Shown here in pieces: positions 1-7,865 of a stretch of DNA of 12,416 nt. The stretch is from Clostridiaceae bacterium (lineage in GTDB: Bacteria; Bacillota; Clostridia; Oscillospirales; Acutalibacteraceae). The notes under the pieces were generated by a model, which was given only the letters and a program-made list of their open reading frames with translations, was not told where the DNA came from and made no database searches. The stretch lies in assembly GCA_904501685.1 (NCBI GenBank), contig CAJGBX010000035.1, positions 1 through 12,416 of the forward strand. Direction: 5' to 3'. The stretch's first letter is position 1. Each line of letters starts with the position of its first letter. The position numbers and the translations under genes were made by a program.

Positions 1-1
1 G

Positions 2-1282
2 TTGGAAAAAGCGCTAAAATCAAAGTATACCGTTTACAGCCGACAGCTATCCTCCATTAAAAGCTATAAGGCTGACGGTGCTGATAAGGTTGTAATAACA
101 TTGACCAAGGCCGACCCTTATTTTGCCAATCTCTTGGATTTTCCCATAATTAAAAAGGATTCGGATACAAGGCAGGACGAAAACCAGATTGAGCTTCCGC
201 CGATTGGCTTTGGCCGTTATGTTTTCGATGCCAAGGAAAAGCTTTTAAGCGTAAATGCCCAACATTTCGGCGGTGCGCCGACAGTAAAGCAGATTAAGTT
301 GGTCAACGCGCCTGACGACGAGGTAACCAAATACAATCTTGAGGTAAACAATGTTGACGCTTATTATACCGAGCTTAGCGACGGCGTTATTCCGCCGATG
401 GCAGGAACGGTTGAAAAGGTAAGCCTTAACAATCTCCTGTTTTTGGGTGTTAACCTTTCAAACAGGCATTTGCGAAAGCATCAGCTTCGCTATGCTATAG
501 CTAGTGCAATCGACCGTACAGCCCTATGTAACGATGCATATTACAACTATGCCACGCCTGCTGTAGGACTGTTCAACTCGGTTTGGGAGGACGCCGGTAA
601 GCTGCAGAATCTGCCCGAAACGGCGAATTTGCAAAATGTTGTTGCGAATTTGAATGAAATAGGTTATAATAGTAAAGATGATGAGGGATTTTTTACCGAT
701 ATCGATAAAAAACCGATAAAATTCAAGCTCATTGTATCAGAAGAAAATGCTGCAAGACTTAAATGTGCGAAGCTTTTATGTGAGCAGTTAAATAAAATCG
801 GCTTTAAAACCGAGCTTTCGGTTTTAAGTTGGGAAAAGTATACGGAAGCCTTAACCTACGGTAATTTTGATTTGTATCTGGCTGAGGTCAGGCTAAACAA
901 TAATATGGATGTTTCAGAGCTGATTACCTCAAACGGCAGTCTTTCCTACGGAATACCCGAACTTACAAGTACAAATGCCGACTCCAAGCCTTCCGATACC
1001 AAAGACAATAAGGAATATACTGATAATACCGATAAAGATGATGAACAGTCACCCTCGGTTTCCAATTCCTCGGTACCCCTTATTGACAGTGCAGTAACGG
1101 CCTTTTATAAGGGTGAGCTTTCGCTTTTCGATATCATAAACGCGTTTAATGCTGAAATGCCGATAATACCCCTTTGCCATCGATGCGGACTTACCGTGTA
1201 TAACTCACAAATTAAGATAGTTAATATGTCAACTGTTTCCGATGCTTATTTCGGGATTACCAATAAACTCACAAATCAATAA
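2..1282 (+). CDS. ABC transporter substrate-binding protein, family 5 (oligopeptide type), 5'-truncated by window edge
   Basis: This is the C-terminal portion (about 426 residues) of an extracellular solute-binding protein of the SBP_bac_5 family, which captures peptides or similar small solutes outside the membrane for an ABC importer. The frame is open to the left edge. The TTG at position 2 is only the first possible start there, and the usual lipoprotein signal peptide is missing, so the real start lies upstream. Visible family hallmarks are a GFGRYVF-type segment near residue 69, the RYAIASAIDRTAL segment near residue 163 (the family's 'R-A-l-a-y-A-i-D-R' signature), an LxxYGNFDLYLAE segment near 284, and a C-terminal MPIIPLCHR stretch. 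An unusual feature is a hydrophilic Asp/Ser/Lys/Thr-rich, low-complexity stretch at about residues 320-358, just before the last conserved helices. No permease or ATPase gene is in the window, so the substrate is unknown. Confidence 0.82.
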   Translation: MEKALKSKYTVYSRQLSSIKSYKADGADKVVITLTKADPYFANLLDFPIIKKDSDTRQDENQIELPPIGFGRYVFDAKEKLLSVNAQHFGGAPTVKQIKLVNAPDDEVTKYNLEVNNVDAYYTELSDGVIPPMAGTVEKVSLNNLLFLGVNLSNRHLRKHQLRYAIASAIDRTALCNDAYYNYATPAVGLFNSVWEDAGKLQNLPETANLQNVVANLNEIGYNSKDDEGFFTDIDKKPIKFKLIVSEENAARLKCAKLLCEQLNKIGFKTELSVLSWEKYTEALTYGNFDLYLAEVRLNNNMDVSELITSNGSLSYGIPELTSTNADSKPSDTKDNKEYTDNTDKDDEQSPSVSNSSVPLIDSAVTAFYKGELSLFDIINAFNAEMPIIPLCHRCGLTVYNSQIKIVNMSTVSDAYFGITNKLTNQ

Positions 1283-1310
1283 CCATTTATAAATTAACGG
1301 AGGTATATAA

Positions 1311-1658
1311 ATGATTGCCCACGAAACCAAAACCGGAACCATTTTTCTTTCTGAGGATTACCTTGCAAAGCTTATCGGCAATGCCGCTTCCTCTTGCTTT
1401 GGTGTAGCCGGAATGGCACCCCATGGAAAGCAGAAATTCCGTAACATCTTTTCAAAAGCCAACTATACCGAAAAGGGTATAAACATAACCGGTGATATCG
1501 ATATGATTAATGTCGATTTGCATATTATCGTTGCTTACGGTATGAACATAAACGCTATTGCCAAAAGCATTACTCATAAAGTAAAATACGTTGTAAATGA
1601 GGCAACCGGCATCAATGTCGGCAAGGTTACTATACGTATTGACGGAATTAAGGAATAA
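1311..1658 (+). CDS. yloU: Asp23/Gls24 (YloU) family envelope-associated protein
   Basis: This 115-residue protein belongs to the Asp23/DUF322 family. In Firmicutes these are cytoplasmic, often membrane-associated proteins linked to envelope stress, and their molecular activity is poorly defined. Family features are the opening ETKTGTIFLSEDYLAKLIG, the ASSCFGVAGM segment (residues 26-35), the central IDMINVDLHIIVAYGMNI strand pair, and the V-NEATGINVGKVTIRIDGI ending. The ATG at 1311 has a good Shine-Dalgarno sequence (CGGAGGT, about 1299-1304) six to seven bases upstream. The gene lies 28 bp after the solute-binding protein gene and 30 bp before fakA, with no terminator between, so it is probably co-transcribed with fakA and recG. 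The same order (yloU, yloV, then recG further on) is known from Bacillus, which supports the assignment. The symbol is given by family and synteny. Confidence 0.9.
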   Translation: MIAHETKTGTIFLSEDYLAKLIGNAASSCFGVAGMAPHGKQKFRNIFSKANYTEKGINITGDIDMINVDLHIIVAYGMNINAIAKSITHKVKYVVNEATGINVGKVTIRIDGIKE

Positions 1659-1688
1659 GACTTTATCGCTTTTTAAGGAGTTGTTATT

Positions 1689-3353
1689 TTGATTAACGGT
1701 AATACTTTGCGTGACGCATTGCTGTCAGGTGCTAACAATATTATCAACTGCAAGCAGGCAGTTGACGAATTAAACGTTTTCCCCGTTCCGGACGGTGATA
1801 CCGGTACTAATATGTCTATGACTATCAGTGCCGCTTCAAGAGAACTGAAATTATTAGACGGTGAAACTGCCGAAAAGGTTGCTTCCACCAACGCTTCGGC
1901 ATTACTTCGCGGTGCCAGAGGTAACTCGGGTGTTATTCTTTCACTTTTGTTCCGTGGCTTCAGCAAGGGTTTAAAGGGTAAAGAGTTTATGGACTCTGAG
2001 GGCTTGGCCACCGCTATGAAGCTTGGTGTTGAAGCTGCTTACAACGCTGTTATGAAGCCTACCGAGGGTACTATTTTAACGGTTGCGCGTGTAGGCTCAG
2101 AATATGCCACCAAGGCATTTGAAGAAGGCCGCAACCTTGTTGAAACCTTTGAAGCCTTGTTAGAGGGTGCCAATAAAGCCTTGGCAGAAACACCCGAAAT
2201 CCTTCCTGTACTTAAAAAAGCCGGTGTTGTTGATGCCGGCGGTAAAGGCTTTGTTGTAATTTTAGAGGGTATGCTCTCGGTTATCAGGGACGGTAAAATG
2301 ATTGAATCGGTTGAAAGCACATCTGATTTCCCTGCTTCCGTTCAGCGTAATGCCGCCGCAGAGTCTGAAGCTGACATCACCTTCACCTACTGTACCGAGT
2401 TTATAGTAAAACGTGAAAACGATAAGGAACCAAAGGCTTTGCGTGCTTATCTCGAGACCATCGGTGACTGTGTTGTTGTGGTTGATGATGATGAAATTAT
2501 CAAGGTTCACGTTCATACCGACCATCCCGGTAACGCCTTTGAAAAAGGTCTTACTTTCGGTCAGTTGATTAATATGAAGGTCGAAAATATGCGTGACCAG
2601 CACGAGCGTGCAAAGCACGATTCAAAGGGTGATGCACCTAAAACTGCAACTCACGAAGCTGCAGCTGACGAAATTGTCTCGGTTGAAATCACTAAGGATT
2701 TCGGCTTTGTTACGGTTGCCGCAGGCGAAGGACTGCACGCTCTGTTTAATGATTTGGGTGCAGATATGATTGTATCCGGCGGTCAGACAATGAACCCAAG
2801 TACCGATGATATTTTAAAGGCTATTGAGCAAACTCCGGCTTCAACCGTATTTGTTCTGCCTAACAATAAGAACATCATTATGGCGGCTGAGCAGGCTATT
2901 CCTTTGAGCAGCCGTAAGGTAATTGTTCTTCCTACACGTACAATTCCGCAGGGTATCACCGCTATGCTGAACTTCAACCCCGATGTTGACGGTGAAACCA
3001 ATGCTATAGAAATGCAGAAGGCTTATGCTGATGTACAGACCGGTCAGGTCACCTTTGCCGCACGTGATTCGGATTATGACGGCAAGCAGATTAAAAAGGG
3101 TGAGCTTTTGGCCTTGGCCAACGGTAAGGTTTCCTTCACCGAGACTGACTTAGAAAAATGTGTAATTAAGCTGACCAAGAATTTAAGTAACCGTGACACT
3201 GCTTTCGTTACCCTTATTCACGGTGAGGATGTTTCAGAGCATGAGGCCGAAGAAATCCATTCGGCATTGCAGGAGAAGCTCGGCAGTGATGTTGAGGTCA
3301 CCTTAATTAACGGCGGTCAGCCGGTTTACTACTTCATAATTTCGGTTGAATAA
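1689..3353 (+). CDS. fakA: Fatty acid kinase catalytic subunit FakA (DAK2 domain / YloV)
   Basis: FakA is the ATP-binding kinase subunit that phosphorylates fatty acids held by a FakB (DegV-family) partner, giving acyl-phosphate for phospholipid synthesis. The 554-residue length fits the family. The N-terminal DAK2 kinase domain covers about residues 8-200. It carries PVPDGDTGTNM (32-42), whose aspartates bind Mg-nucleotide, then GARGNSGVILS (75-85), PTEGTILTVAR (124-134) and VDAGGKG (181-187). The middle domain has a conserved CTEFIVK-type segment, and the C-terminal DegV-like/EDD-type domain ends in the typical GGQPVYYFIISVE. The start is TTG at 1689, eight bases after AAGGAG (1675-1680); no ATG or GTG fits as well. 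The gene follows the Asp23-family gene and is directly coupled to recG. No FakB (DegV) gene is in the window, so that partner must be encoded elsewhere. Confidence 0.94.
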   Translation: MINGNTLRDALLSGANNIINCKQAVDELNVFPVPDGDTGTNMSMTISAASRELKLLDGETAEKVASTNASALLRGARGNSGVILSLLFRGFSKGLKGKEFMDSEGLATAMKLGVEAAYNAVMKPTEGTILTVARVGSEYATKAFEEGRNLVETFEALLEGANKALAETPEILPVLKKAGVVDAGGKGFVVILEGMLSVIRDGKMIESVESTSDFPASVQRNAAAESEADITFTYCTEFIVKRENDKEPKALRAYLETIGDCVVVVDDDEIIKVHVHTDHPGNAFEKGLTFGQLINMKVENMRDQHERAKHDSKGDAPKTATHEAAADEIVSVEITKDFGFVTVAAGEGLHALFNDLGADMIVSGGQTMNPSTDDILKAIEQTPASTVFVLPNNKNIIMAAEQAIPLSSRKVIVLPTRTIPQGITAMLNFNPDVDGETNAIEMQKAYADVQTGQVTFAARDSDYDGKQIKKGELLALANGKVSFTETDLEKCVIKLTKNLSNRDTAFVTLIHGEDVSEHEAEEIHSALQEKLGSDVEVTLINGGQPVYYFIISVE

Positions 3354-3354
3354 T

Positions 3355-5382
3355 ATGAATTCTTACGATAATATCCGTTATGTAAAAGGCGTCGGCGAAA
3401 AACGTGCCGAGCTGTTTCGACAGCTCGGCATTGAAAGCGTCGGCGCTTTGTTGCACCATTATCCTAGAGGCTACATTGACCGTTCTAACCCGCTAAAGCT
3501 TCACGAGGCGCCCTTTGACCGACCCTGTTGCATAAAAGCCAAGGTCTTTAGCGAGATTAGAGAAATCTATGTCCGCCACCGTATGACAATTTATAAATTC
3601 TTCGCCAATGACGGTGAAAATAATGTTGAAATCACCCTTTTCAACCAAAAATGGTTGGCTGAAAAATTAGAGTTTGGGAAAGAGTTTTTATTTTACGGTA
3701 TTGTCAACCGCACGCTGTTTTCGTGTGAGATGTCCTCACCCGAAATTTACGATGTTACAGAGCAAACCGTAATGCCTGTTTACCGACAGACCGCGGGACT
3801 TAATTCTAAGACAATTTCCAAGGTCATTGCAACTGTTTTACAAGGCTTTGAGCCGTATGACCCATTCCCTCAGGAAATGAGAGAAAAATACAACCTAATC
3901 GGGTTAAAACAGGCACTTTTGGGTATTCATTTTCCTCAGAATATGCGTGAGCTTGAGGCCGCACGCAGCCGTCTTGTATTTCAGGAGCTGTTTTTCTTAC
4001 AGACGGGTATTCTTTTCCAAAAGGAGACTCGCACTGCTTTTACTCCGGTGAAAATCAACGGTAATTCACTCAGTAAATTAAAAGAAATACTTCCGTTTGC
4101 ACTTACTGAAGCACAATGTAAGGCAATTGATGATTGCTTAAAGGATATGTCATCAGGTAAACCGATGAGCCGACTTGTACAGGGTGATGTCGGCTCGGGT
4201 AAAACTGCCGTAGCCGTAGCCTTAAGCTACTGTGCCAAGCACTCGGGCTATCAAAGTGTAATTATGGCGCCAACCGAGGTTTTAGCGGTTCAGCACTATA
4301 AAACCTTCCAAAATATTTTGGCCGACACCGATATTAATATAGCTTTACTGACCGGCTCGGTTACCAAGGCCGGAAAGCTCAAAATAAAAGAGGCTATATC
4401 GAACGGTAAAATTGATATTGTGATAGGAACACACGCTGTTTTACAGGAGGATGTTACCTTCAAAAGCTTAGGGTTAATTGTAACCGACGAACAACACCGA
4501 TTCGGTGTTGAGCAAAGAACTTCATTGCTTAACAAAGGCAACGAACCTCATATGCTGGTTATGTCGGCGACGCCTATTCCACGCACAATGTCACTGATTT
4601 TTTACGGTGACCTTGATATAAGTATAATTGATACACTGCCTAAAGGCAGGCAACCAATTAAGACATATTTGATTGATTCTGAAATAAGACCTCGTGCATA
4701 CAACTACATTCGCGACCATTTGGATAGCGGAAGGCAAGGCTATATTGTTTGTCCGATGGTGGAAGAAAACGAAACGGTAGACTTGGCCTCCGCTGTAAAA
4801 TACTATGAAGAAATAAGCACCAAGGATTTTAAGGCTTACAAGGTAGGTCTTCTGCACGGCAAAATGAAGCCAAAGGAAAAGGATGCTGTTATGAAAGCCT
4901 TTAGCCAGGGTGAAATTCAGCTACTTGTAAGCACAACCGTAATTGAGGTTGGAATTGACGTACCTAACGCCGTCATAATGCTTATCGAAAACGCGGAACG
5001 CTTCGGTTTAAGCCAACTTCACCAGCTTCGCGGTCGCATAGGCAGAGGCCAGCATGCTTCAACCTGTATATTGCTTTCAGACCGCAAGGGTGATACAAAT
5101 CAACGGTTAAAGTTTATGTGTAAGACGGTTGACGGCTTTAAGGTTGCTGACGAGGATTTAAGACTTAGAGGACCGGGTGACTTTTTGGGCAAACGTCAGC
5201 ACGGCCTACCCGAGCTTAAAATTGCCGACCTATCAGAGGATATGGAGCTTTTCCGCTTGGCCGGTAATGCTGCAAAGGAGCTCTATGCTACCGACCCAAA
5301 GCTTGAAAATCCTAAAAACGCACCGTTAAAATCTGAAATTGCCTCACTTTTCAAAACTGCAAGGCAGTATGGATATAATTAG
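3355..5382 (+). CDS. recG: ATP-dependent DNA helicase RecG
   Basis: RecG is a superfamily 2 double-strand DNA translocase that remodels stalled replication forks and Holliday junctions in the cytoplasm. The protein is 675 residues from the ATG at 3355, the usual family length. The N-terminal wedge/OB-fold part begins YVKGVGEKRAELFRQLGI and includes the HHYPRGYIDRS segment. Helicase motifs follow in order: Walker A GDVGSGKT (277-284), DEQH box (378-381) followed by RFGVEQR, SATPIPRTM (404-412), TTVIEVGIDVPNA, and motif VI QLHQLRGRIGRG (554-565). The LRLRGPGDFLGKRQHG segment near the C-terminus is the RecG TRG region. The ATG lies one base after the fakA TAA and has no good ribosome binding site of its own, so translation is probably coupled to fakA. 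A TTG at 3346 would overlap fakA and has no Shine-Dalgarno, so it was not chosen. A terminator follows directly. Confidence 0.96.
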   Translation: MNSYDNIRYVKGVGEKRAELFRQLGIESVGALLHHYPRGYIDRSNPLKLHEAPFDRPCCIKAKVFSEIREIYVRHRMTIYKFFANDGENNVEITLFNQKWLAEKLEFGKEFLFYGIVNRTLFSCEMSSPEIYDVTEQTVMPVYRQTAGLNSKTISKVIATVLQGFEPYDPFPQEMREKYNLIGLKQALLGIHFPQNMRELEAARSRLVFQELFFLQTGILFQKETRTAFTPVKINGNSLSKLKEILPFALTEAQCKAIDDCLKDMSSGKPMSRLVQGDVGSGKTAVAVALSYCAKHSGYQSVIMAPTEVLAVQHYKTFQNILADTDINIALLTGSVTKAGKLKIKEAISNGKIDIVIGTHAVLQEDVTFKSLGLIVTDEQHRFGVEQRTSLLNKGNEPHMLVMSATPIPRTMSLIFYGDLDISIIDTLPKGRQPIKTYLIDSEIRPRAYNYIRDHLDSGRQGYIVCPMVEENETVDLASAVKYYEEISTKDFKAYKVGLLHGKMKPKEKDAVMKAFSQGEIQLLVSTTVIEVGIDVPNAVIMLIENAERFGLSQLHQLRGRIGRGQHASTCILLSDRKGDTNQRLKFMCKTVDGFKVADEDLRLRGPGDFLGKRQHGLPELKIADLSEDMELFRLAGNAAKELYATDPKLENPKNAPLKSEIASLFKTARQYGYN

Positions 5383-5383
5383 T

Positions 5384-5417
5384 CAGAACCTCCGGCTGCC
5401 GGAGGTTCTGTTATTTA
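5384..5417 (+). terminator. Rho-independent terminator after recG
   Basis: A perfect 12-bp stem pairs 5384-5395 (CAGAACCTCCGG) with 5399-5410 across a CTG loop and is followed by a short T-rich tract (TTATTT). It begins one base after the recG stop codon and would end the Asp23-fakA-recG transcript. The T-tract is interrupted by an A, so efficiency is uncertain, but the stem is GC-rich and perfect. Confidence 0.85.
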
Positions 5418-5632
5418 ATACCATTAATTAATCCGAAGTATAAACTGTCGATATATTAAAATTTTAAAGTCATTTCATCGTTTTTATATTATATATAGAT
5501 GATTTTAATTAATAATATTAGGAATTTCGGTTCACCGACACCAAATTCTCATAATAATATAATGTTTTATTCCGAAAAAGCTAACAAAAATTAAGCTGAT
5601 AGTTAAAGTTTTAACATTTTCCCTTTTCTCGG
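5418..5632. other. AT-rich intergenic region upstream of the glnN promoter, with inverted repeats
   Basis: About 215 bp of very AT-rich sequence lies between the recG terminator and the glnN promoter. I see no plausible gene or known riboswitch here. Two inverted repeats are visible. The first is GAATTT-c-GGT (5522-5531) against ACCAAATTC (5540-5548). The second is GTTAAA-GT-TTTAAC (5602-5615), which ends 17 bp upstream of the glnN -35 box. A TATAAT at 5558-5563 with a weak CCGACA -35-like hexamer at 5535-5540 (17-bp spacer) could be a second promoter. In such AT-rich DNA some of this may be chance. Confidence 0.5.
5602..5615. promoter_or_regulatory. Inverted repeat upstream of glnN promoter, possible operator
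   Basis: The perfect inverted repeat GTTAAA-GT-TTTAAC is centred about 27 bp upstream of the glnN -35 box, a usual place for an activator or repressor. It resembles the GlnR/TnrA consensus (TGTNA-N7-TNACA) only loosely: the arms read AGTTA and TAACA, with 6 rather than 7 bases between. No regulator gene is nearby. It is a candidate site only. Confidence 0.3.
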
Positions 5633-5660
5633 TTGACAATCTTAAGAAATATGTTATAAT
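5633..5660 (+). promoter_or_regulatory. Sigma-A promoter of glnN
   Basis: A consensus TTGACA (5633-5638) and consensus TATAAT (5655-5660) are separated by 16 bp, with an extended -10 TGT just before the -10 box (5652-5654). Transcription would begin near 5667, giving a leader of about 65 nt before the glnN ATG. Both hexamers are perfect, so this should be a strong vegetative promoter. Confidence 0.85.
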
Positions 5661-5670
5661 TCTCAGCATA

Positions 5671-5724
5671 TTTATGTTATGTTTTATTATATACATAAAC
5701 GGCGGTAAATCTGCTGTTTGGAGG
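5671..5724 (+). promoter_or_regulatory. glnN leader with two potential hairpins abutting the ribosome binding site
   Basis: The leader holds TTTATGT (5671-5677), complementary to ACATAAA (5693-5699). It also holds a 9-bp hairpin: AAACGGCGG (5697-5705), loop TAAAT, then CTGCTGTTT (5711-5719), with two G-U pairs. The second hairpin ends exactly one base before the Shine-Dalgarno GGAGG (5720-5724). The two structures share bases 5697-5699. They could tune translation or mRNA stability. No known riboswitch class was recognised. Confidence 0.35.
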
Positions 5725-5732
5725 TTATTTTG

Positions 5733-7817
5733 ATGACTATTTCAGAAATTTTCGGTAGCGAGGTTTTTAACGAGGCGGTAATGAAGGAAAGACTGCCTAA
5801 AGAAGACTACAAGGCGCTGAAAAAGACTATTCACGACGGTAAATCATTGGACATCACCATTGCAAACACCGTAGCCAACGCTATGAAGGCTTGGGCTATT
5901 GAAAAGGGTGCTACCCACTATACCCACTGGTTTCAGCCTATGACCAATATCACCGCCGAAAAGCATGACAGCTTTATCGTGCCGACCGATGACGGTAATG
6001 TTATTATGGAGTTCTCGGGTAAGGAGCTAATCCGAGGTGAATCGGATGCTTCGTCCTTCCCGTCAGGCGGACTTCGTGACACCTGTGAGGCTAGAGGCTA
6101 CACTGCCTGGGACCCGACCTCCTGTGCATTTGTAAAGGACGGCACCTTATGTATTCCGACAGCCTTCTGCTCATATAACGGTGAGGCTCTTGATAAAAAA
6201 ACTCCTCTTTTACGTTCGATGGATGCTTTAAACCGTCAGGCAAAGCGTATTTTAAAGTTGTTCGGAAACGACACCACCAAAAGGGTTATAACCACCTGCG
6301 GACCCGAGCAGGAGTATTTCCTTGTTGATAAAAAGTACTATGAAGAGCGTAAGGATTTGCTTTACTGCGGCCGTACACTTTTTGGTGCTCCGGCACCCAA
6401 GGGTCAGGAGCTGGAGGACCACTACTTCGGTGCACTTAAGCCCAGGGTTTGTGCCTTTATGAAGGAGCTTGACGAGGAGCTTTGGAAGTTGGGTGTATTA
6501 GCCAAGACCAAGCACAACGAGGCCGCACCCGCTCAGCACGAATTGGCTCCCATTTTCACCACTACAAATATTGCCGTTGACCACAATCAGCTGACAATGG
6601 AGATTATGAAAAAGGTTGCTCCGCACCACGGTCTTGTTTGTCTTTTGCACGAAAAACCGTTTGCCGGTGTTAACGGAAGCGGCAAGCACAACAACTGGTC
6701 GCTTTGTACTGAAAGCGGTCAAAACCTTTTAGACCCGGGTCAGACTCCTGCTGAAAATGCACAGTTTTTACTGTTTTTGGCTGCAGTTATCAAGGCTGTT
6801 GACGAATATCAGGGCATGATGCGTGTCTCAATTGCATCGGCAGGCAACGACCACCGCTTGGGCGCTGCAGAAGCTCCTCCGGCTATTGTTTCAATTTTCT
6901 TGGGCGATGAATTGCAGGCTATTCTGGAGTCGATTGTCAACAATACCGAGTACCACGACGAGGGTACCGTTAATATGAAGCTTGGTGTTCACACAATGCC
7001 TGCCTTCCCTAAGGACAACACTGACCGCAACCGTACCTCACCCTTTGCCTTTACCGGTAACAAGTTTGAATTCAGAATGTTGGGCTCGACCGCCTCGGTT
7101 GCCGACCCTAATACCGTACTTAACACCATTGTTGCAGAAGCTCTATGTCAGTTTGCCGACCGGCTTGAAAATACTGAGGACTTTACTACCGCAGTACATG
7201 AGCTTGTTAAGGAAACAATAAGTAAGCATATGAGAATAATTTTCAACGGCAACGGATATTCCGAGGAATGGACTAAGGAGGCCGAAGAAAGAGGCTTATT
7301 GAACCTGACTTCCACCGTTGACGCTTTGCCTCAGATGATTGAGCAGAAGAATATCGACGTTTTTGTCAAGCACAGAGTTTATAATGAGTCCGAAATTCGT
7401 TCGCGCTATGAAATTTTGCTTGAAAGCTACTCAAAAGCAATAAACATCGAGGCTTTAACCGCCGTTGATATGGTACGCAAAGAATATATCCCTGCGGTAT
7501 CTAGCTATATTTCAGTTTTAAGTGACAATGTGCTGGCTAAAAAGCAGGTTATAAGCTCTATTCCCTGCAAGGCCGAAACCGAGATTATTGAACGTCTTTC
7601 AAAGTTGCTTGACGATATGTATGAGATTTCAACCAGGCTTGAAGCCGCCGATAAAGAAGCTTTGGCACTCACCGGCTATTATCAGGCAAGAGCATTCCGC
7701 GATAACGTATTGCCGTTAATGAATGATTTACGAAACGCCGTTGACTCGGCCGAAACAATCACCGCCGATGAATTTTGGCCGGTTTCGACCTACGGTGAGC
7801 TGTTGTTTAAGGTTTAA
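5733..7817 (+). CDS. glnN: Type III glutamine synthetase (GSIII, GlnN)
   Basis: The enzyme makes glutamine from glutamate, ammonium and ATP in the cytoplasm and is the main entry point for assimilated ammonium. At 694 residues it has the length of the large GSIII class, rather than the roughly 450 residues of GSI. The GSIII N-terminal region is clear (AMKAWAIEKGATHYTHWFQP, then EKHD). Conserved active-site segments are GKHNNWS (317-323), GNDHRLGA (371-378) and FEFR (445-448); the C-terminal third is helical. The ATG at 5733 is chosen because GGAGG (5720-5724) lies 8 bases upstream. Upstream TTG codons at 5718 and 5730 overlap or crowd that site. It has its own strong promoter and a hairpin-containing leader, and is followed by a terminator that separates it from ddh. 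GSIII is typical of Bacteroidetes, cyanobacteria and many gut Clostridia. Confidence 0.96.
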   Translation: MTISEIFGSEVFNEAVMKERLPKEDYKALKKTIHDGKSLDITIANTVANAMKAWAIEKGATHYTHWFQPMTNITAEKHDSFIVPTDDGNVIMEFSGKELIRGESDASSFPSGGLRDTCEARGYTAWDPTSCAFVKDGTLCIPTAFCSYNGEALDKKTPLLRSMDALNRQAKRILKLFGNDTTKRVITTCGPEQEYFLVDKKYYEERKDLLYCGRTLFGAPAPKGQELEDHYFGALKPRVCAFMKELDEELWKLGVLAKTKHNEAAPAQHELAPIFTTTNIAVDHNQLTMEIMKKVAPHHGLVCLLHEKPFAGVNGSGKHNNWSLCTESGQNLLDPGQTPAENAQFLLFLAAVIKAVDEYQGMMRVSIASAGNDHRLGAAEAPPAIVSIFLGDELQAILESIVNNTEYHDEGTVNMKLGVHTMPAFPKDNTDRNRTSPFAFTGNKFEFRMLGSTASVADPNTVLNTIVAEALCQFADRLENTEDFTTAVHELVKETISKHMRIIFNGNGYSEEWTKEAEERGLLNLTSTVDALPQMIEQKNIDVFVKHRVYNESEIRSRYEILLESYSKAINIEALTAVDMVRKEYIPAVSSYISVLSDNVLAKKQVISSIPCKAETEIIERLSKLLDDMYEISTRLEAADKEALALTGYYQARAFRDNVLPLMNDLRNAVDSAETITADEFWPVSTYGELLFKV

Positions 7818-7836
7818 AAATATTACCGACAACATA

Positions 7837-7865
7837 TTGACGAATAAAAATAACAGTGGTATAAT
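7837..7865 (+). promoter_or_regulatory. Sigma-A promoter of ddh, overlapping the glnN terminator
   Basis: TTGACG (7837-7842; 5 of 6 consensus) and a perfect TATAAT (7860-7865) are 17 bp apart, with an extended -10 TGG (7857-7859). Initiation would fall near 7872, about 28 nt before the ddh GTG. The -10 box spans the end of the left arm, the loop and the start of the right arm of the terminator hairpin. A transcript from this promoter therefore contains only the right arm and cannot form the hairpin. Confidence 0.72.

Noticed and set aside
3346..3354. TTG at 3346 as the recG start
   Set aside because: It lies inside the end of fakA and has no Shine-Dalgarno; the ATG at 3355 gives the family N-terminus.
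5384..5417. Hairpin after recG as a small RNA or riboswitch
   Set aside because: The simple perfect stem with a T-rich tail directly after the stop codon is better explained as an intrinsic terminator.
5718..5732. TTG codons at 5718 and 5730 as glnN starts
   Set aside because: The first overlaps the GGAGG ribosome binding site itself and the second is too close to it (5 bases); the ATG at 5733 has an 8-base spacing.
6982..7221. Open frame of 79 codons on the + strand inside glnN
   Set aside because: It is an alternative frame of a well-supported gene, with no ribosome binding site and a composition unlike a protein family.
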